Positions 11,388 to 18,964 of a stretch of 48,217 nucleotides of DNA are shown here, one piece after another; within the stretch, counting starts at the first letter, position 1; every line of letters starts with the position of its first letter. The notes beneath the pieces are model-generated. The model did not search any database. It was not told the DNA's origin and saw only the letters and a program-made list of their open reading frames with translations. Position numbers and translations under genes: made by a program. The stretch comes from Gammaproteobacteria bacterium (GTDB lineage: Bacteria > Pseudomonadota > Gammaproteobacteria > Enterobacterales > Kangiellaceae), in the NCBI GenBank assembly GCA_013373545.1, contig JABXHQ010000059.1:1-48217 (forward strand), written 5' to 3'.

Positions 11388-11915
11388 TCAGTTGACCTGA
11401 CGTAAAATTAATTCTCGTCCTTGTTGCGAAAACTCCAATTGGCGCAGCGCACTCATGCCTAATAATATCTCATCACCAGGCATATTGGGGACGATGGCGG
11501 CTTCAATGTTGTACAACTCGATACTGCCAATTTGTAGCGAAGACAGCTGCGTTGCATAAGCTCGGCCAATACCGTTTGCGGTATGTACTTCAAACTCACG
11601 ACCACGCCGTAAGCCAAGTGTTCGCGCAACCGGTTCCGGGACCGCCACCGTGGTCGCACCGGTATCTAAAAAGAACACCACGGGCTGAAGATTGATATAA
11701 CCACTTGAGACATAATGACCGCCTCTATTTTGCTGCAGTACGACTTCACTAATTTGATCAAAACGACGCGAGTTAGGATCTTGATTGGGATTGAAAGCGC
11801 GCTCTTCACGATCGCTAAAGTACAAAAACAACAGCAGCAATAAGCTAGCCCAAGCCGCATAATACATCCATTGTCCAGCTTTCTGTTGCGACGGGTCAGG
11901 TTGCGGTTCAGTCAT
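11388..11915 (-). CDS. Retropepsin-like aspartic protease, membrane-anchored (TIGR02281-type)
   Basis: 175-residue protein with a short cytoplasmic N-terminus, one transmembrane helix at about residues 17-33 and a soluble single-lobe aspartic protease domain that would face the periplasm. The active-site motif is FFLDTGATTVAVP with the catalytic Asp at residue 84; further on, LLGMSALRQLEFSQQG matches the second conserved region (hydrophobic-hydrophobic-Gly). One lobe implies action as a dimer, as in retropepsins. It lies 16 bases downstream of the alkyltransferase-like gene on the same strand, so the two are probably cotranscribed. Substrate unknown. Confidence 0.85.
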   Translation of the reverse strand: MTEPQPDPSQQKAGQWMYYAAWASLLLLLFLYFSDREERAFNPNQDPNSRRFDQISEVVLQQNRGGHYVSSGYINLQPVVFFLDTGATTVAVPEPVARTLGLRRGREFEVHTANGIGRAYATQLSSLQIGSIELYNIEAAIVPNMPGDEILLGMSALRQLEFSQQGRELILRQVN

Positions 11916-11931
11916 CGGCTTACGCTCGCAG

Positions 11932-12273
11932 TTAAAAATTCAGTTTAATCAGAAGGTCATCCAATGAAGGTTGCCAAAGATGGACGGCCATGTCCACTTT
12001 GTCTCCGCGAAAAGCCACCCCTTCTTGGCGCAACCTATCGCGTTGCTGTTGTCCGTTCACGCTATCGACCGGAAAGGCAAAGCCACCGTCGGCGCGCACC
12101 ACTCGGTGCCAAGGCAAGTCATCGCGAGAAGTTTTTTTTAATACGGTACCCACTAAGCGAGCGCGCCGTGGCAGTCCGGCTAAATCAGCTACCCGTGCGT
12201 AACTACTAACACAGCCACAGGGGATCAATTGCACTACGGTTTCAATCGCATTGAATGCCGCAACTTGAGACAT
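11932..12273 (-). CDS. Alkyltransferase-like protein (ATL/Atl1, MGMT-like with Trp in place of Cys)
   Basis: 113 residues with the winged-helix DNA-binding domain of O6-alkylguanine-DNA alkyltransferases: IPCGCVSSYARVADLAGLP and LKKTSRDDLPWHRVVRADGG. The acceptor motif PCHRV reads PWHRV here (Trp at residue 55), which defines the ATL subfamily. Those proteins bind O6-alkylguanine and flag it for nucleotide excision repair instead of accepting the alkyl group. E. coli YbaZ has the same substitution. The gene is followed by the retropepsin-like gene and preceded by the terminator of the outer-membrane protein gene, so it should have its own promoter within the 30 bases around 12274-12303 or rely on read-through. 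Confidence 0.9.
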   Translation of the reverse strand: MSQVAAFNAIETVVQLIPCGCVSSYARVADLAGLPRRARLVGTVLKKTSRDDLPWHRVVRADGGFAFPVDSVNGQQQRDRLRQEGVAFRGDKVDMAVHLWQPSLDDLLIKLNF

Positions 12274-12303
12274 GACTAAGGTTCACTCGAGCAGTTTAAG
12301 CTA

Positions 12304-12332
12304 ACAAAAAACCCGCCGAAGCGGGCTTTTTT
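12304..12332 (-). terminator. Rho-independent terminator of the small outer-membrane protein gene
   Basis: Reads on the minus strand as CCCGC, loop TTCG region, GCGGG flanked by A-run and T-run (AAAAAAGCCCGC...GCGGGTTTTTT), starting within a few bases of the stop at 12335. It is near-symmetric and could also act on plus-strand transcripts. Confidence 0.88.
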
Positions 12333-12334
12333 GT

Positions 12335-12898
12335 TTAGTAGTAAAAACCAACGTTTAGTGCGATGGTTTCGACATCATAATTAACACCATTGTAAAACGA
12401 ATCTTCAGCTTCTGGTAAAATAAGGTAGCTCAGCTCGACATAAAAGTCGCGCGCGTCGTAGCCCGCTGAAAAGCCATAAGAAAGACCGAAGTTGTACTCC
12501 ATCTCATCCTCATAACCGCCTGCGGTATAAGCAAACTGAGTACCAATCAAACCAAGCTTGCCTTTGACGTAAAAATCGTCATTAGTACGCGCTACCAAAT
12601 AGCCGCCAATACCGTTAACTTTAGTGTCTACATCCACCGTAAATGGGTTAACTGCATCCGGTACAGAATCACCGTCAGTCGCAAAAGTCATAAACAACTC
12701 AGCTGACCAATTCGGTTCAAACTGGTAACCCCATGCACCACCAATAGTCATATAAGAGTAATCTAAACCACCGCCGGTATACGATGTGTTGTTTTGACCT
12801 AAATGAAGCTCTAAATAACCTTCACCTTGAAATTCACTGGCATTGGTCGCCGTTGTTACCGCTAAACCAAACACAAGACATAATGCTTTATAGTTCAT
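12335..12898 (-). CDS. Small outer-membrane beta-barrel protein (porin-family/OmpA-like barrel)
   Basis: 187 residues with a signal peptide (LCLVFGLAVTTATNA, cleavage likely before SEF), then alternating amphipathic strands and a terminal aromatic residue (GFYY), the usual mark for BamA-dependent insertion. The pattern is an eight-stranded barrel of the 'porin family / outer membrane beta-barrel' type; no ligand can be inferred. I choose the ATG at 12898 over the one at 12904 because an AGGGA lies 6 bases upstream of it but abuts the first ATG directly. The gene stands alone with its own terminator, between tRNA-Leu and the repair gene. Confidence 0.82.
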   Translation of the reverse strand: MNYKALCLVFGLAVTTATNASEFQGEGYLELHLGQNNTSYTGGGLDYSYMTIGGAWGYQFEPNWSAELFMTFATDGDSVPDAVNPFTVDVDTKVNGIGGYLVARTNDDFYVKGKLGLIGTQFAYTAGGYEDEMEYNFGLSYGFSAGYDARDFYVELSYLILPEAEDSFYNGVNYDVETIALNVGFYY

Positions 12899-13005
12899 AT
12901 TCATTCCCTAAAAAATATTTGAAAAAATACCCCAAGCTGTGGGGACGCGCATTATATCAAAAAAAGAGATTTCGACACCCACTTTACTCACTTAAAAACC
13001 GTAAA

Positions 13006-13037
13006 CAAAAAAAAGCCCCAACAATGGGGCTTTTTCG
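13006..13037 (-). terminator. Terminator downstream of tRNA-Leu
   Basis: GCCCC-ATTGTT-GGGGC followed by an eight-T run on the minus strand, about 30 bases after the tRNA 3' end. A weaker CTCAG/CTGAG hairpin lies between tRNA and terminator at 13042-13056. The A/T flanks on both sides make it potentially bidirectional. Confidence 0.9.
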
Positions 13038-13065
13038 GTTGCTCAGTTTCGCTGAGACTTTGTTA

Positions 13066-13151
13066 TGGTGCCCAGGGCCGGACTTGAACCGGCACGGCCT
13101 ACGGCCACTACCCCCTCAAGATAGCGTGTCTACCAATTCCACCACCTGGGC
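13066..13151 (-). tRNA. tRNA-Leu (anticodon GAG)
   Basis: 86-base class II tRNA with an encoded CCA. The acceptor arm is GCCCAGG/CCTGGGC with discriminator A, the D-loop begins GGTGGTGGAATTGGTAGAC, and the T-arm contains GGTTCAAGTCC. The anticodon stem is CTATC/GGTAG with one G-U pair and loop TTGAGGG, giving GAG, which reads CUC and CUU. A long variable arm (GTGGCCGTAGGCCGTGC) is present as expected for leucine. It sits 28 bases after secG, the same order (secG, tRNA-Leu GAG) as in many gammaproteobacteria including E. coli leuU. Confidence 0.97.
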
Positions 13152-13179
13152 ATAAAGGGGATTAAAAACTGCGCGCGAA

Positions 13180-13629
13180 CTAGTTACTGTCGCTTTCCTT
13201 CTGCTCAGCTTGCGTATCATCAGCAGGCTTGTCTTGCGGCTTTTTCTCGTCGCCTGTTTTATTTTCGGCGGGAGGCGTTACCACAGGAATATCGCTTTCA
13301 GGTTGGGTTTTAGCTGCCACCGGAATATCACTTTTTGGTGCCGCTTGCTGTTCAGCTTCTTCAACCTGGTCAAATAAATCTTTTTCAACCACACCACCGG
13401 TTCCGTTAGCAATATAGCCCAGGGTTAAGGCAACACCAAAAAAGATGATGGCTAAAACGGTAGTGACTTTAGTCAGAACATTACCTGACCCTGGCGCACC
13501 AAAAACGGTTCCAGAAGCACCAGCACCAAAAGATGCGCCCATACCGGCACCTTTACCTTGCTGGATTAAAATTACACCAACCAGCGCAATCGCCACTACT
13601 AAAAATATAATCAATAAAATTTCTTGCAT
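13180..13629 (-). CDS. secG: Preprotein translocase subunit SecG
   Basis: Auxiliary subunit of the SecYEG protein-export channel in the inner membrane. The core shows IIFLVVAIALVGVILIQQGK and GASFGAGASGTVFGAPGSGN, then a second helix (VTTVLAIIFFGVALTLGYIA). I take the second ATG (13629, MQEILLI...), which aligns with the E. coli start and has AGG about 9 bases upstream; an ATG two codons earlier overlaps the tpiA stop. At 149 residues it is longer than usual (about 110) because of a hydrophilic C-terminal tail of about 65 residues with two near-repeats of SDIPV and many Lys, Glu and Pro. Confidence 0.96.
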   Translation of the reverse strand: MQEILLIIFLVVAIALVGVILIQQGKGAGMGASFGAGASGTVFGAPGSGNVLTKVTTVLAIIFFGVALTLGYIANGTGGVVEKDLFDQVEEAEQQAAPKSDIPVAAKTQPESDIPVVTPPAENKTGDEKKPQDKPADDTQAEQKESDSN

Positions 13630-13634
13630 AATCA

Positions 13635-14387
13635 TTAACCTGCAGCGTTACAGATTTTATAAAACTCTTGCGCATTGAGTGAAGCGCCACCAATAAGGCC
13701 CCCATCAATGTCCGCCTGAGCGAATAACTCGGTCGCGTTACTACTTTTAACACTACCGCCGTATAAAATCGTTATTTGGTCAGCAGCTGCGCCGACCTGT
13801 TTGCGAAACCATTCGCGAATACTAGCATGTACTGCTTGTGCTTGCTCGGGACTCGCCGTTTCTCCGGTACCTATCGCCCAAATCGGCTCGTAAGCTACTA
13901 CTATTTGTGCGAGTTGCTCCGAATTCAAGGTATTGAGCAAAGCATTTAACTGCGCCAACACCACTGCAATCGAATCGCCTTGTTGGCGCTCGCTAAGCGT
14001 TTCGCCAACACACACAATCGGAGTAATCGAGTGCTCTAATAGCCGAAGCGCTTTAGTGGCCACATCGGCATCTTGCTCATTAAACAATTGACGACGCTCA
14101 GAGTGTCCAACAATGGCATAATCGCAGCCGGTATCACGCAGCATGTCTGCGCTAACTTCACCGGTATAAGCACCTTGCTCAAACGCACTAACGTTTTGTG
14201 CTCCGAGCTTCACCGCACTCGGCAATTGCTCTTTAGCTGTGGACAGATAAATGGATGGCGGGCAAATCACAACCGTACAACGCAGCGCAGATTGATCAAG
14301 CTCCGACAGTTCCACCAACAACTGTTGGTTACTCTGTTGTGAGCCATTACTTTTCCAATTACCAGCGACCATTGAACGGCGGGCCAT
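13635..14387 (-). CDS. tpiA: Triose-phosphate isomerase
   Basis: Interconverts dihydroxyacetone phosphate and glyceraldehyde 3-phosphate. Catalytic motifs are present: VAGNWKSNG (Lys), IVGHSERRQLF (His) and AYEPIWAIGTG (Glu), plus the phosphate-binding LYGGSVKSSN. The start at 14387 gives 250 residues beginning MARRSMVAGNWK and is preceded by GGAGAAG at about 7 bases; the open frame runs 20 codons further upstream without family similarity. The stop overlaps the first possible secG ATG, so tpiA and secG form one unit, probably with tRNA-Leu. Confidence 0.96.
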   Translation of the reverse strand: MARRSMVAGNWKSNGSQQSNQQLLVELSELDQSALRCTVVICPPSIYLSTAKEQLPSAVKLGAQNVSAFEQGAYTGEVSADMLRDTGCDYAIVGHSERRQLFNEQDADVATKALRLLEHSITPIVCVGETLSERQQGDSIAVVLAQLNALLNTLNSEQLAQIVVAYEPIWAIGTGETASPEQAQAVHASIREWFRKQVGAAADQITILYGGSVKSSNATELFAQADIDGGLIGGASLNAQEFYKICNAAG

Positions 14388-14418
14388 ACTTCTTCTCCAC
14401 ATACCGAAGCGGGCGCAA

Positions 14419-14447
14419 ATGTTACACAAGCTTGCCATCATATACAA
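14419..14447 (-). promoter_or_regulatory. Candidate sigma70 promoter of tpiA-secG-tRNA-Leu
   Basis: On the minus strand, TTGTAT (14447-14442), a 17-base spacer and TAACAT (14424-14419), about 32 bases before the tpiA start. Matches to consensus are moderate (4 of 6 each), and the position fits. No terminator is visible between this point and the GGDEF-EAL gene upstream, so read-through from it is also possible. Confidence 0.45.
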
Positions 14448-14510
14448 GCAGAATAACGCCGCCAGCAGCCTTTTCGCTGTGAAACATTCAAGATAGGAGA
14501 GAAATTACGG

Positions 14511-16601
14511 TTAACTTTCGCTATTGGCCACCCACAAAGAGGGTGAGAACTCTTCAATAAAGCTTAAAAACTCACCTTCCGGCAGTCCTTTGCTGACCAG
14601 ATAGCCTTGGATCTCATCACACCCATGGCTGGCGAGAAAGTCCCATTGTTGGCTGGTCTCAACCCCCTCGGCCACTACTTTTAAGCGCAAACTTTTAGCC
14701 ATCGAGATAATCGCCAAAGTAATCGCCGTATCATCAGGATCAACACAGACTTCATCAATAAAAGTACGATCGATTTTCAGTGAGTCCAAGGGGAAGCGGC
14801 GTAAATAGCTCAATGATGAGTAACCAGTTCCGAAGTCGTCAATGGCAATTTGCAACCCCATACGCTTCATTCGCTGCAAGGTTTTAATTGCTTGTTCGAC
14901 ATCACGCATCAACATACTTTCGGTGATCTCAAGCTCCAAGGCACTGGGAGTTAAATCGTGCTTGAGCAGTATTTTTTTGATCGATTCAGGTAAGTCCGAT
15001 TGACGAAATTGCAGCGCCGATAAGTTCACCGATACTTTAATATCGCCATGCCCTTGCTTGCGCCAATGCGCCGCATCAGCACAAGCGCGGTCGATAACCC
15101 ACATTCCGATCGACTTAATCAACCCTGTACTCTCGGCAATTGGGACAAATTCTGCTGGCGAAATAAATCCTAATTCACCATGAGTCCATCGCAGCAGCGC
15201 CTCAGCACCAATCACTTTGCCATGCGCCAGCGCGACCTGAGGCTGATACACTAAGCTCAGCTCACCTTTATCGATGGCAACCCGCAGATCGTTGGCGATG
15301 CGGTGGCGACGCAGCGCTAGCTCATTCATCTCCGACTCATAAAAAGCATAGGTATTGCGACCGACTTCTTTAGCTTTATACATGGCGGCATCAGCAGCCT
15401 TCATTAATTCATCAACATCATTGCCATCATTCGGATATACACAAACACCTACGCTGACCGTTGAATTCACCACATAATTAGACAAATTAAAGTGCATGTT
15501 GAAATTCTCAACGATTTTTTCAACCACGGTAATAATATCTTCGGTGTCATCCACTTCATTCAAAATGATCACAAACTCGTCGCCGCCGAGCCGCGCCAAG
15601 GTGTCTTCATCACGTAAAATGGCTTGCAGTCGCTTGCTTGACGCTTTTAAAAGCTCATCACCCACTGCATGTCCAAGGGAATCATTCACATCTTTAAAGT
15701 GGTCAAGGTCGAGGAACAACAGCGCGGCATAAGTGCGCGTGCGAGAGGCCCGTTTCAGCGCATAGCGAATCCGATCCATACACAGCGCCCGGTTCGGCAA
15801 CTGGGTCAAGGAGTCATAGTTAGCTAAGTACTGGAGATCTTTAACCGCTCGCTCCAACCGCCGTTTGTTGAGCTGTAAAGCCTCTTCCGCCGCGTCCCGT
15901 TCGCGCTGACGGCGCTCAATGGTTTCGAGCATGTCGTTAAAAGTGCGCGACAGCTTACCAATTTCATCATGGGTGACCACCGGCACGCGCAGCGAATAAT
16001 TTTGACTGGCGCTGACTTGGTGGCTGATGCTTTCTAAGTTAAGGATCGGTTGTGAAATATATTTTTGCATGATGCGGGCGAGTAAATAGGACAACAGCAC
16101 CATCGCCATTAACAACAATAATAAAGAAAGAATAAACGAACGTAGCTTTTCTTTGAGTGAGTCAGTGGATACTTTTAGATACAGTGTCCCTAACTGATCG
16201 CCCAGAGAATCGACAATCGGATGGTACACATGCAGCCACCGATTATCCCAAATCACTTGTTGTTCACGGCGGTAATCGGTCGCCGATATGTAACCGCCAC
16301 CATTTTCAACTTTCGCAAACGTCTCGCCAATGCCTTTAAAGATCGCAATACTGTGATCGGTACTAAGCGAAACTTGATCTAATAACTCCGTTTGCGCCTG
16401 CTCAGGGCGATCATAGGTTATATAAGGTTCACTGTTTTCAGCCAGCAGGTTGGCTTGGGCCAAAGCGTCGTTTTGCAACGACTCCTGCATATTTTGATAA
16501 AAGCTGATTGAAACGACAACAAAACCAATGCTCACCGTGAACATCGAGATGCCCGCAATCACTAAGGTTAGTTTGGTTCGAATCGACGCATTCCAACGCA
16601 T
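14511..16601 (-). CDS. Membrane c-di-GMP enzyme: periplasmic sensor-HAMP-GGDEF-EAL
   Basis: 696 residues. Helices at about 12-34 and 155-177 flank a periplasmic region resembling the CHASE8-type sensor of YfiN/TpbB; HAMP follows at about 178-230, then GGDEF and EAL domains. The GGDEF motif is intact at 339-343, with an inhibitory RxxD site (RDED, 330-333) exactly five residues before it. The EAL domain keeps EALLRW (467-472), NLSALQF, ELEITES, DDFGTGYSSL, KIDRTF and VVAEGVET, so both cyclase and phosphodiesterase activity are possible. The ATG immediately follows the stop of the YfiR-like gene, implying that the two are translationally coupled and form a YfiRN-like signalling pair. Which activity dominates cannot be told. 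Confidence 0.9.
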   Translation of the reverse strand: MRWNASIRTKLTLVIAGISMFTVSIGFVVVSISFYQNMQESLQNDALAQANLLAENSEPYITYDRPEQAQTELLDQVSLSTDHSIAIFKGIGETFAKVENGGGYISATDYRREQQVIWDNRWLHVYHPIVDSLGDQLGTLYLKVSTDSLKEKLRSFILSLLLLLMAMVLLSYLLARIMQKYISQPILNLESISHQVSASQNYSLRVPVVTHDEIGKLSRTFNDMLETIERRQRERDAAEEALQLNKRRLERAVKDLQYLANYDSLTQLPNRALCMDRIRYALKRASRTRTYAALLFLDLDHFKDVNDSLGHAVGDELLKASSKRLQAILRDEDTLARLGGDEFVIILNEVDDTEDIITVVEKIVENFNMHFNLSNYVVNSTVSVGVCVYPNDGNDVDELMKAADAAMYKAKEVGRNTYAFYESEMNELALRRHRIANDLRVAIDKGELSLVYQPQVALAHGKVIGAEALLRWTHGELGFISPAEFVPIAESTGLIKSIGMWVIDRACADAAHWRKQGHGDIKVSVNLSALQFRQSDLPESIKKILLKHDLTPSALELEITESMLMRDVEQAIKTLQRMKRMGLQIAIDDFGTGYSSLSYLRRFPLDSLKIDRTFIDEVCVDPDDTAITLAIISMAKSLRLKVVAEGVETSQQWDFLASHGCDEIQGYLVSKGLPEGEFLSFIEEFSPSLWVANSES

Positions 16602-17171
16602 TTACTGGCCCCCGCTAGCAGTTGTACCGGGGTAGACTTTTTTGGCATGCTTCAAAAAGTTTACTTTCAGCTCGCTACCGCTGCGCTCAAACGCCGCTTG
16701 GTTGACTTCAATATCAAATTTTTTCGAAGCCCCGACAAACAGTCGAATATGCAGCCCCATTGCAGCACTTTGTTCACTGGAGGCGACAAAAATGGTGTGC
16801 TCCACCAATTTACGTTGAACGATGAGTTGAATTTCACGAACCGATACCTTGCCCACATAAGCCACATGACAAGCTTTAAGATCCGAAAGATCGCGGGTAA
16901 ATTGAAACTCAATGGGTAGTCCGCGTACGGTTTCATCGCGTAGATAGCCGCGGATAAAGGTGTAGTAATCGCGGTCTCGATAAATGCATAGCCGATATGG
17001 GGTGGTGGTCAGGTTGAAATCCGATTCTTTTGGCCAATAAACAAACCCAGGTAAGCGCGATAGAATGGATGAACGGACACGCTCTTCTGTTTCTTGCGCG
17101 CACGCCGCTCCCGCCAAAAATGCGGTTGCGAACAGAATTGTCCATTTTATAATCTTATACACCCAGCCCAC
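16602..17171 (-). CDS. YfiR-family (DUF4154) periplasmic protein
   Basis: 189 residues with a signal peptide ending near GAACAQE and a YfiR-type domain: FVYWPKESDF, YRLCIYRDRDYYTFIRGYL, GLPIEFQFTRDLSDLKACHV and a Gly-rich end. In Pseudomonas, YfiR binds the periplasmic part of the diguanylate cyclase YfiN and keeps it inactive until redox or envelope stress releases it. The partner here is the adjacent GGDEF-EAL protein. Cysteines are few (one in the domain at CIYRD and one at KACHV), so the redox bridge known in YfiR may be partly kept. Divergently oriented to nqrA across a 449-base gap. Confidence 0.82.
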   Translation of the reverse strand: MGWVYKIIKWTILFATAFLAGAACAQETEERVRSSILSRLPGFVYWPKESDFNLTTTPYRLCIYRDRDYYTFIRGYLRDETVRGLPIEFQFTRDLSDLKACHVAYVGKVSVREIQLIVQRKLVEHTIFVASSEQSAAMGLHIRLFVGASKKFDIEVNQAAFERSGSELKVNFLKHAKKVYPGTTASGGQ

Positions 17172-17371
17172 TCAAGCCTATTATTCGGCACTACGTCGTC
17201 AAAATGCACAACCAAGGTCCCCAAAAGGTGACGACTTTACTGACGTCCTTTTAGTTGGCGTCCACACCGCTGTTCCAGTTATTTTGCTTAAAATACAGTC
17301 AATTGCAAGCAAGATTTTGCTGCCTCTTCTAATTTTGGCAGCTAATTAGCCCCTGTCAAATGGCAATAAAG

Positions 17372-17395
17372 CGAGAATTTCTAAGAAATATCTCG
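17372..17395. repeat. 24-base imperfect palindrome upstream of the nqr promoter
   Basis: CGAGA-ATTTC-TAA-GAAAT-(A)-TCTCG, i.e. two 10-base arms around a 3-base centre with one extra base. It sits about 30-55 bases upstream of the -10 hexamer at 17426, where an activator or repressor dimer would bind. The regulator is not identified. As RNA it would also fold as a hairpin, but it is probably outside the transcript. Confidence 0.45.
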
Positions 17396-17402
17396 GGAAA
17401 CT

Positions 17403-17431
17403 GGCGATCCGTTAATCAAAAGCAGTATAAT
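17403..17431 (+). promoter_or_regulatory. Candidate promoter of the nqr operon
   Basis: A perfect TATAAT at 17426-17431. The sequence at the matching -35 distance (GGCGAT, 17403-17408) is not consensus, suggesting an activator-dependent promoter or reliance on the palindrome just upstream. Expected transcript start is near 17438, giving a leader of about 180 bases before nqrA. The rest of the gap from 17172 to 17371 holds the upstream region of the divergent YfiR-like gene; I see no further gene there. Confidence 0.55.
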
Positions 17432-17437
17432 ACGGCG

Positions 17438-17620
17438 CCCTGAATGAGGGAGGCCTTCATTCTTGGAATTCTCATAGCTCAATCACAATTGAAATCAGCA
17501 GGTTTTAATCGAATCTTCGACAAGACCGGGCTGGTTACGTCCTTGTTAAAGCAGGACCGATATGATTGAACTATAGTATTCGTTTTAACTTACAAATGTT
17601 AACGATATCGGCGCAAGCGT
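17438..17620 (+). ncRNA. Structured 5' leader of nqrA (candidate cis-regulatory RNA)
   Basis: A roughly 183-base untranslated leader. Visible pairing: a 5'-terminal hairpin GAATGAGG/CC-T-TCATTC (17442-17462); a long-range stem in which 17473-17485 (CATAGCTCAATCA) pairs with 17563-17576 (TGATTGAACTATAG), 7 continuous bp then a mismatch then 4-5 bp; inside it, GTCCT/AGGAC (17539-17543 with 17553-17557), which is mutually exclusive with ACAAG/CTTGT (17520-17524 with 17542-17546). nqrA has no clear Shine-Dalgarno in the last 20 bases, consistent with control at this level. From memory, a motif called nqrA-Marinomonas has been described upstream of nqrA; whether this is a member needs a covariance search. 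Confidence 0.5.
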
Positions 17621-18964
17621 ATGATTAAAATTAAGAAAGGTTTGGACCTACCCATCTCGGGAGCTCCAGAACAAACGATTGAAACCGCCCAGTCAGTTAC
17701 TCAAGTAGCTGTTCTCGGTGATGATTATGTTGGTATGAAACCAACCATGGAAGTTGAAGAAGGCGCTCAGGTCAAACTTGGCCAAGTCTTGTTCACCGAC
17801 AAGAAAAACCCCGGTGTGAAGTATACTGCTCCAGGCGCGGGTAAAGTGGTCGCTGTGAATCGCGGTGCTAAACGAAAGCTGCTTTCTGTAGTTATCGAAT
17901 TAGCCGGTGATGAAGCCGAGTCCTTTACTGCCTGTGCAGCCGAGAATCTCGGCAGCCTTAGCCGTGAGCAAGTGGTCACCACTATGGTTGACTCTGGCAT
18001 GTGGACAGCGCTACGGACCCGTCCATATTCAAAGATCCCAGCCATTGATGCCACCCCGGATGCTATTTTCGTAACCGCAATTGACACCCACCCGTTAGCC
18101 GCCGATCCAGCCGTGGTGATTAAAGAGCAAAACGATGCGTTTAATCAAGGCTTGCAAGTATTAAGCAAGCTAACGGCAGGTAAAGTATACGTTTGCACCG
18201 CTGCAAACCCTGACTTTACCATCAATACAACGGATCAAATCACCAGCCAAGCTTTTGGTGGCGTGCACCCTGCAGGTCTACCGGGTACTCATATCCACTT
18301 CTTGCATGGCGCGTCGGCAGCACACCCGGTGTGGCACATTGGTTATCAAGATGTAATTGCACTGGCTAAATTAATCACTACCGGTAAACTCGCTACCGAC
18401 CGCGTTGTCGCGCTTGGTGGACCCAGTGCGTTAAAACCACGTTTAGTGAAAACACGCATCGGCGCTTCGTTAAAAGAGTTGTTAGCCGGCGAAGTTGCTT
18501 CTGGTGATGTCCGTAGTATCTCTGGCTCGGTATTTAGCGGATTTTCAGCGACCGGCGCGCGCGCCTTCCTTGGCCGCTACCACAATCAAGTCAGCTTGCT
18601 ACCTGAAGGCCGTGAAAAAGAGTTTTTCGGTTGGATCCATGCTGGTAAAGATAAATTCTCGATTACTCGATCGTTTATTTCTCATCTATTGCCGGGCAAA
18701 AAATTCGACTTCACCACCACTACCGGTGGTAGTGAGCGCGCCATCATGCCGATCGGAAGCTATGAGCGCATAATGCCTCTCGACATTCTCGCCACACAAT
18801 TGCTGCGAGCATTAGTGAGTAACGATACTGACACCGCGCAACAACTCGGTTGCTTGGAGTTAGACGAGGAAGACCTCGCATTAGCAACTTATGTGTGCCC
18901 AGGTAAGTTCGAATATGGACCGATCCTGCGTAACGCATTGAACACGATAGAGAAGGAAGGGTAA
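17621..18964 (+). CDS. nqrA: Na+-translocating NADH:quinone reductase subunit A
   Basis: Peripheral subunit of the sodium-pumping Nqr complex, implicated in quinone binding. 447 residues, matching Vibrio NqrA (about 446). The start [18 protein letters not shown] is typical, and the [17 protein letters not shown] region is conserved. No flavin or metal motif is expected in this subunit. Its stop (TAA) shares a base with the nqrB start. First gene of a six-gene operon on the plus strand behind the long structured leader. Confidence 0.97.
   Translation: MIKIKKGLDLPISGAPEQTIETAQSVTQVAVLGDDYVGMKPTMEVEEGAQVKLGQVLFTDKKNPGVKYTAPGAGKVVAVNRGAKRKLLSVVIELAGDEAESFTACAAENLGSLSREQVVTTMVDSGMWTALRTRPYSKIPAIDATPDAIFVTAIDTHPLAADPAVVIKEQNDAFNQGLQVLSKLTAGKVYVCTAANPDFTINTTDQITSQAFGGVHPAGLPGTHIHFLHGASAAHPVWHIGYQDVIALAKLITTGKLATDRVVALGGPSALKPRLVKTRIGASLKELLAGEVASGDVRSISGSVFSGFSATGARAFLGRYHNQVSLLPEGREKEFFGWIHAGKDKFSITRSFISHLLPGKKFDFTTTTGGSERAIMPIGSYERIMPLDILATQLLRALVSNDTDTAQQLGCLELDEEDLALATYVCPGKFEYGPILRNALNTIEKEG

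Noticed and set aside
12784-13155. 123-codon plus-strand open frame
   Set aside because: Spans the antisense of a signal peptide, a terminator and most of a tRNA; no plausible protein.
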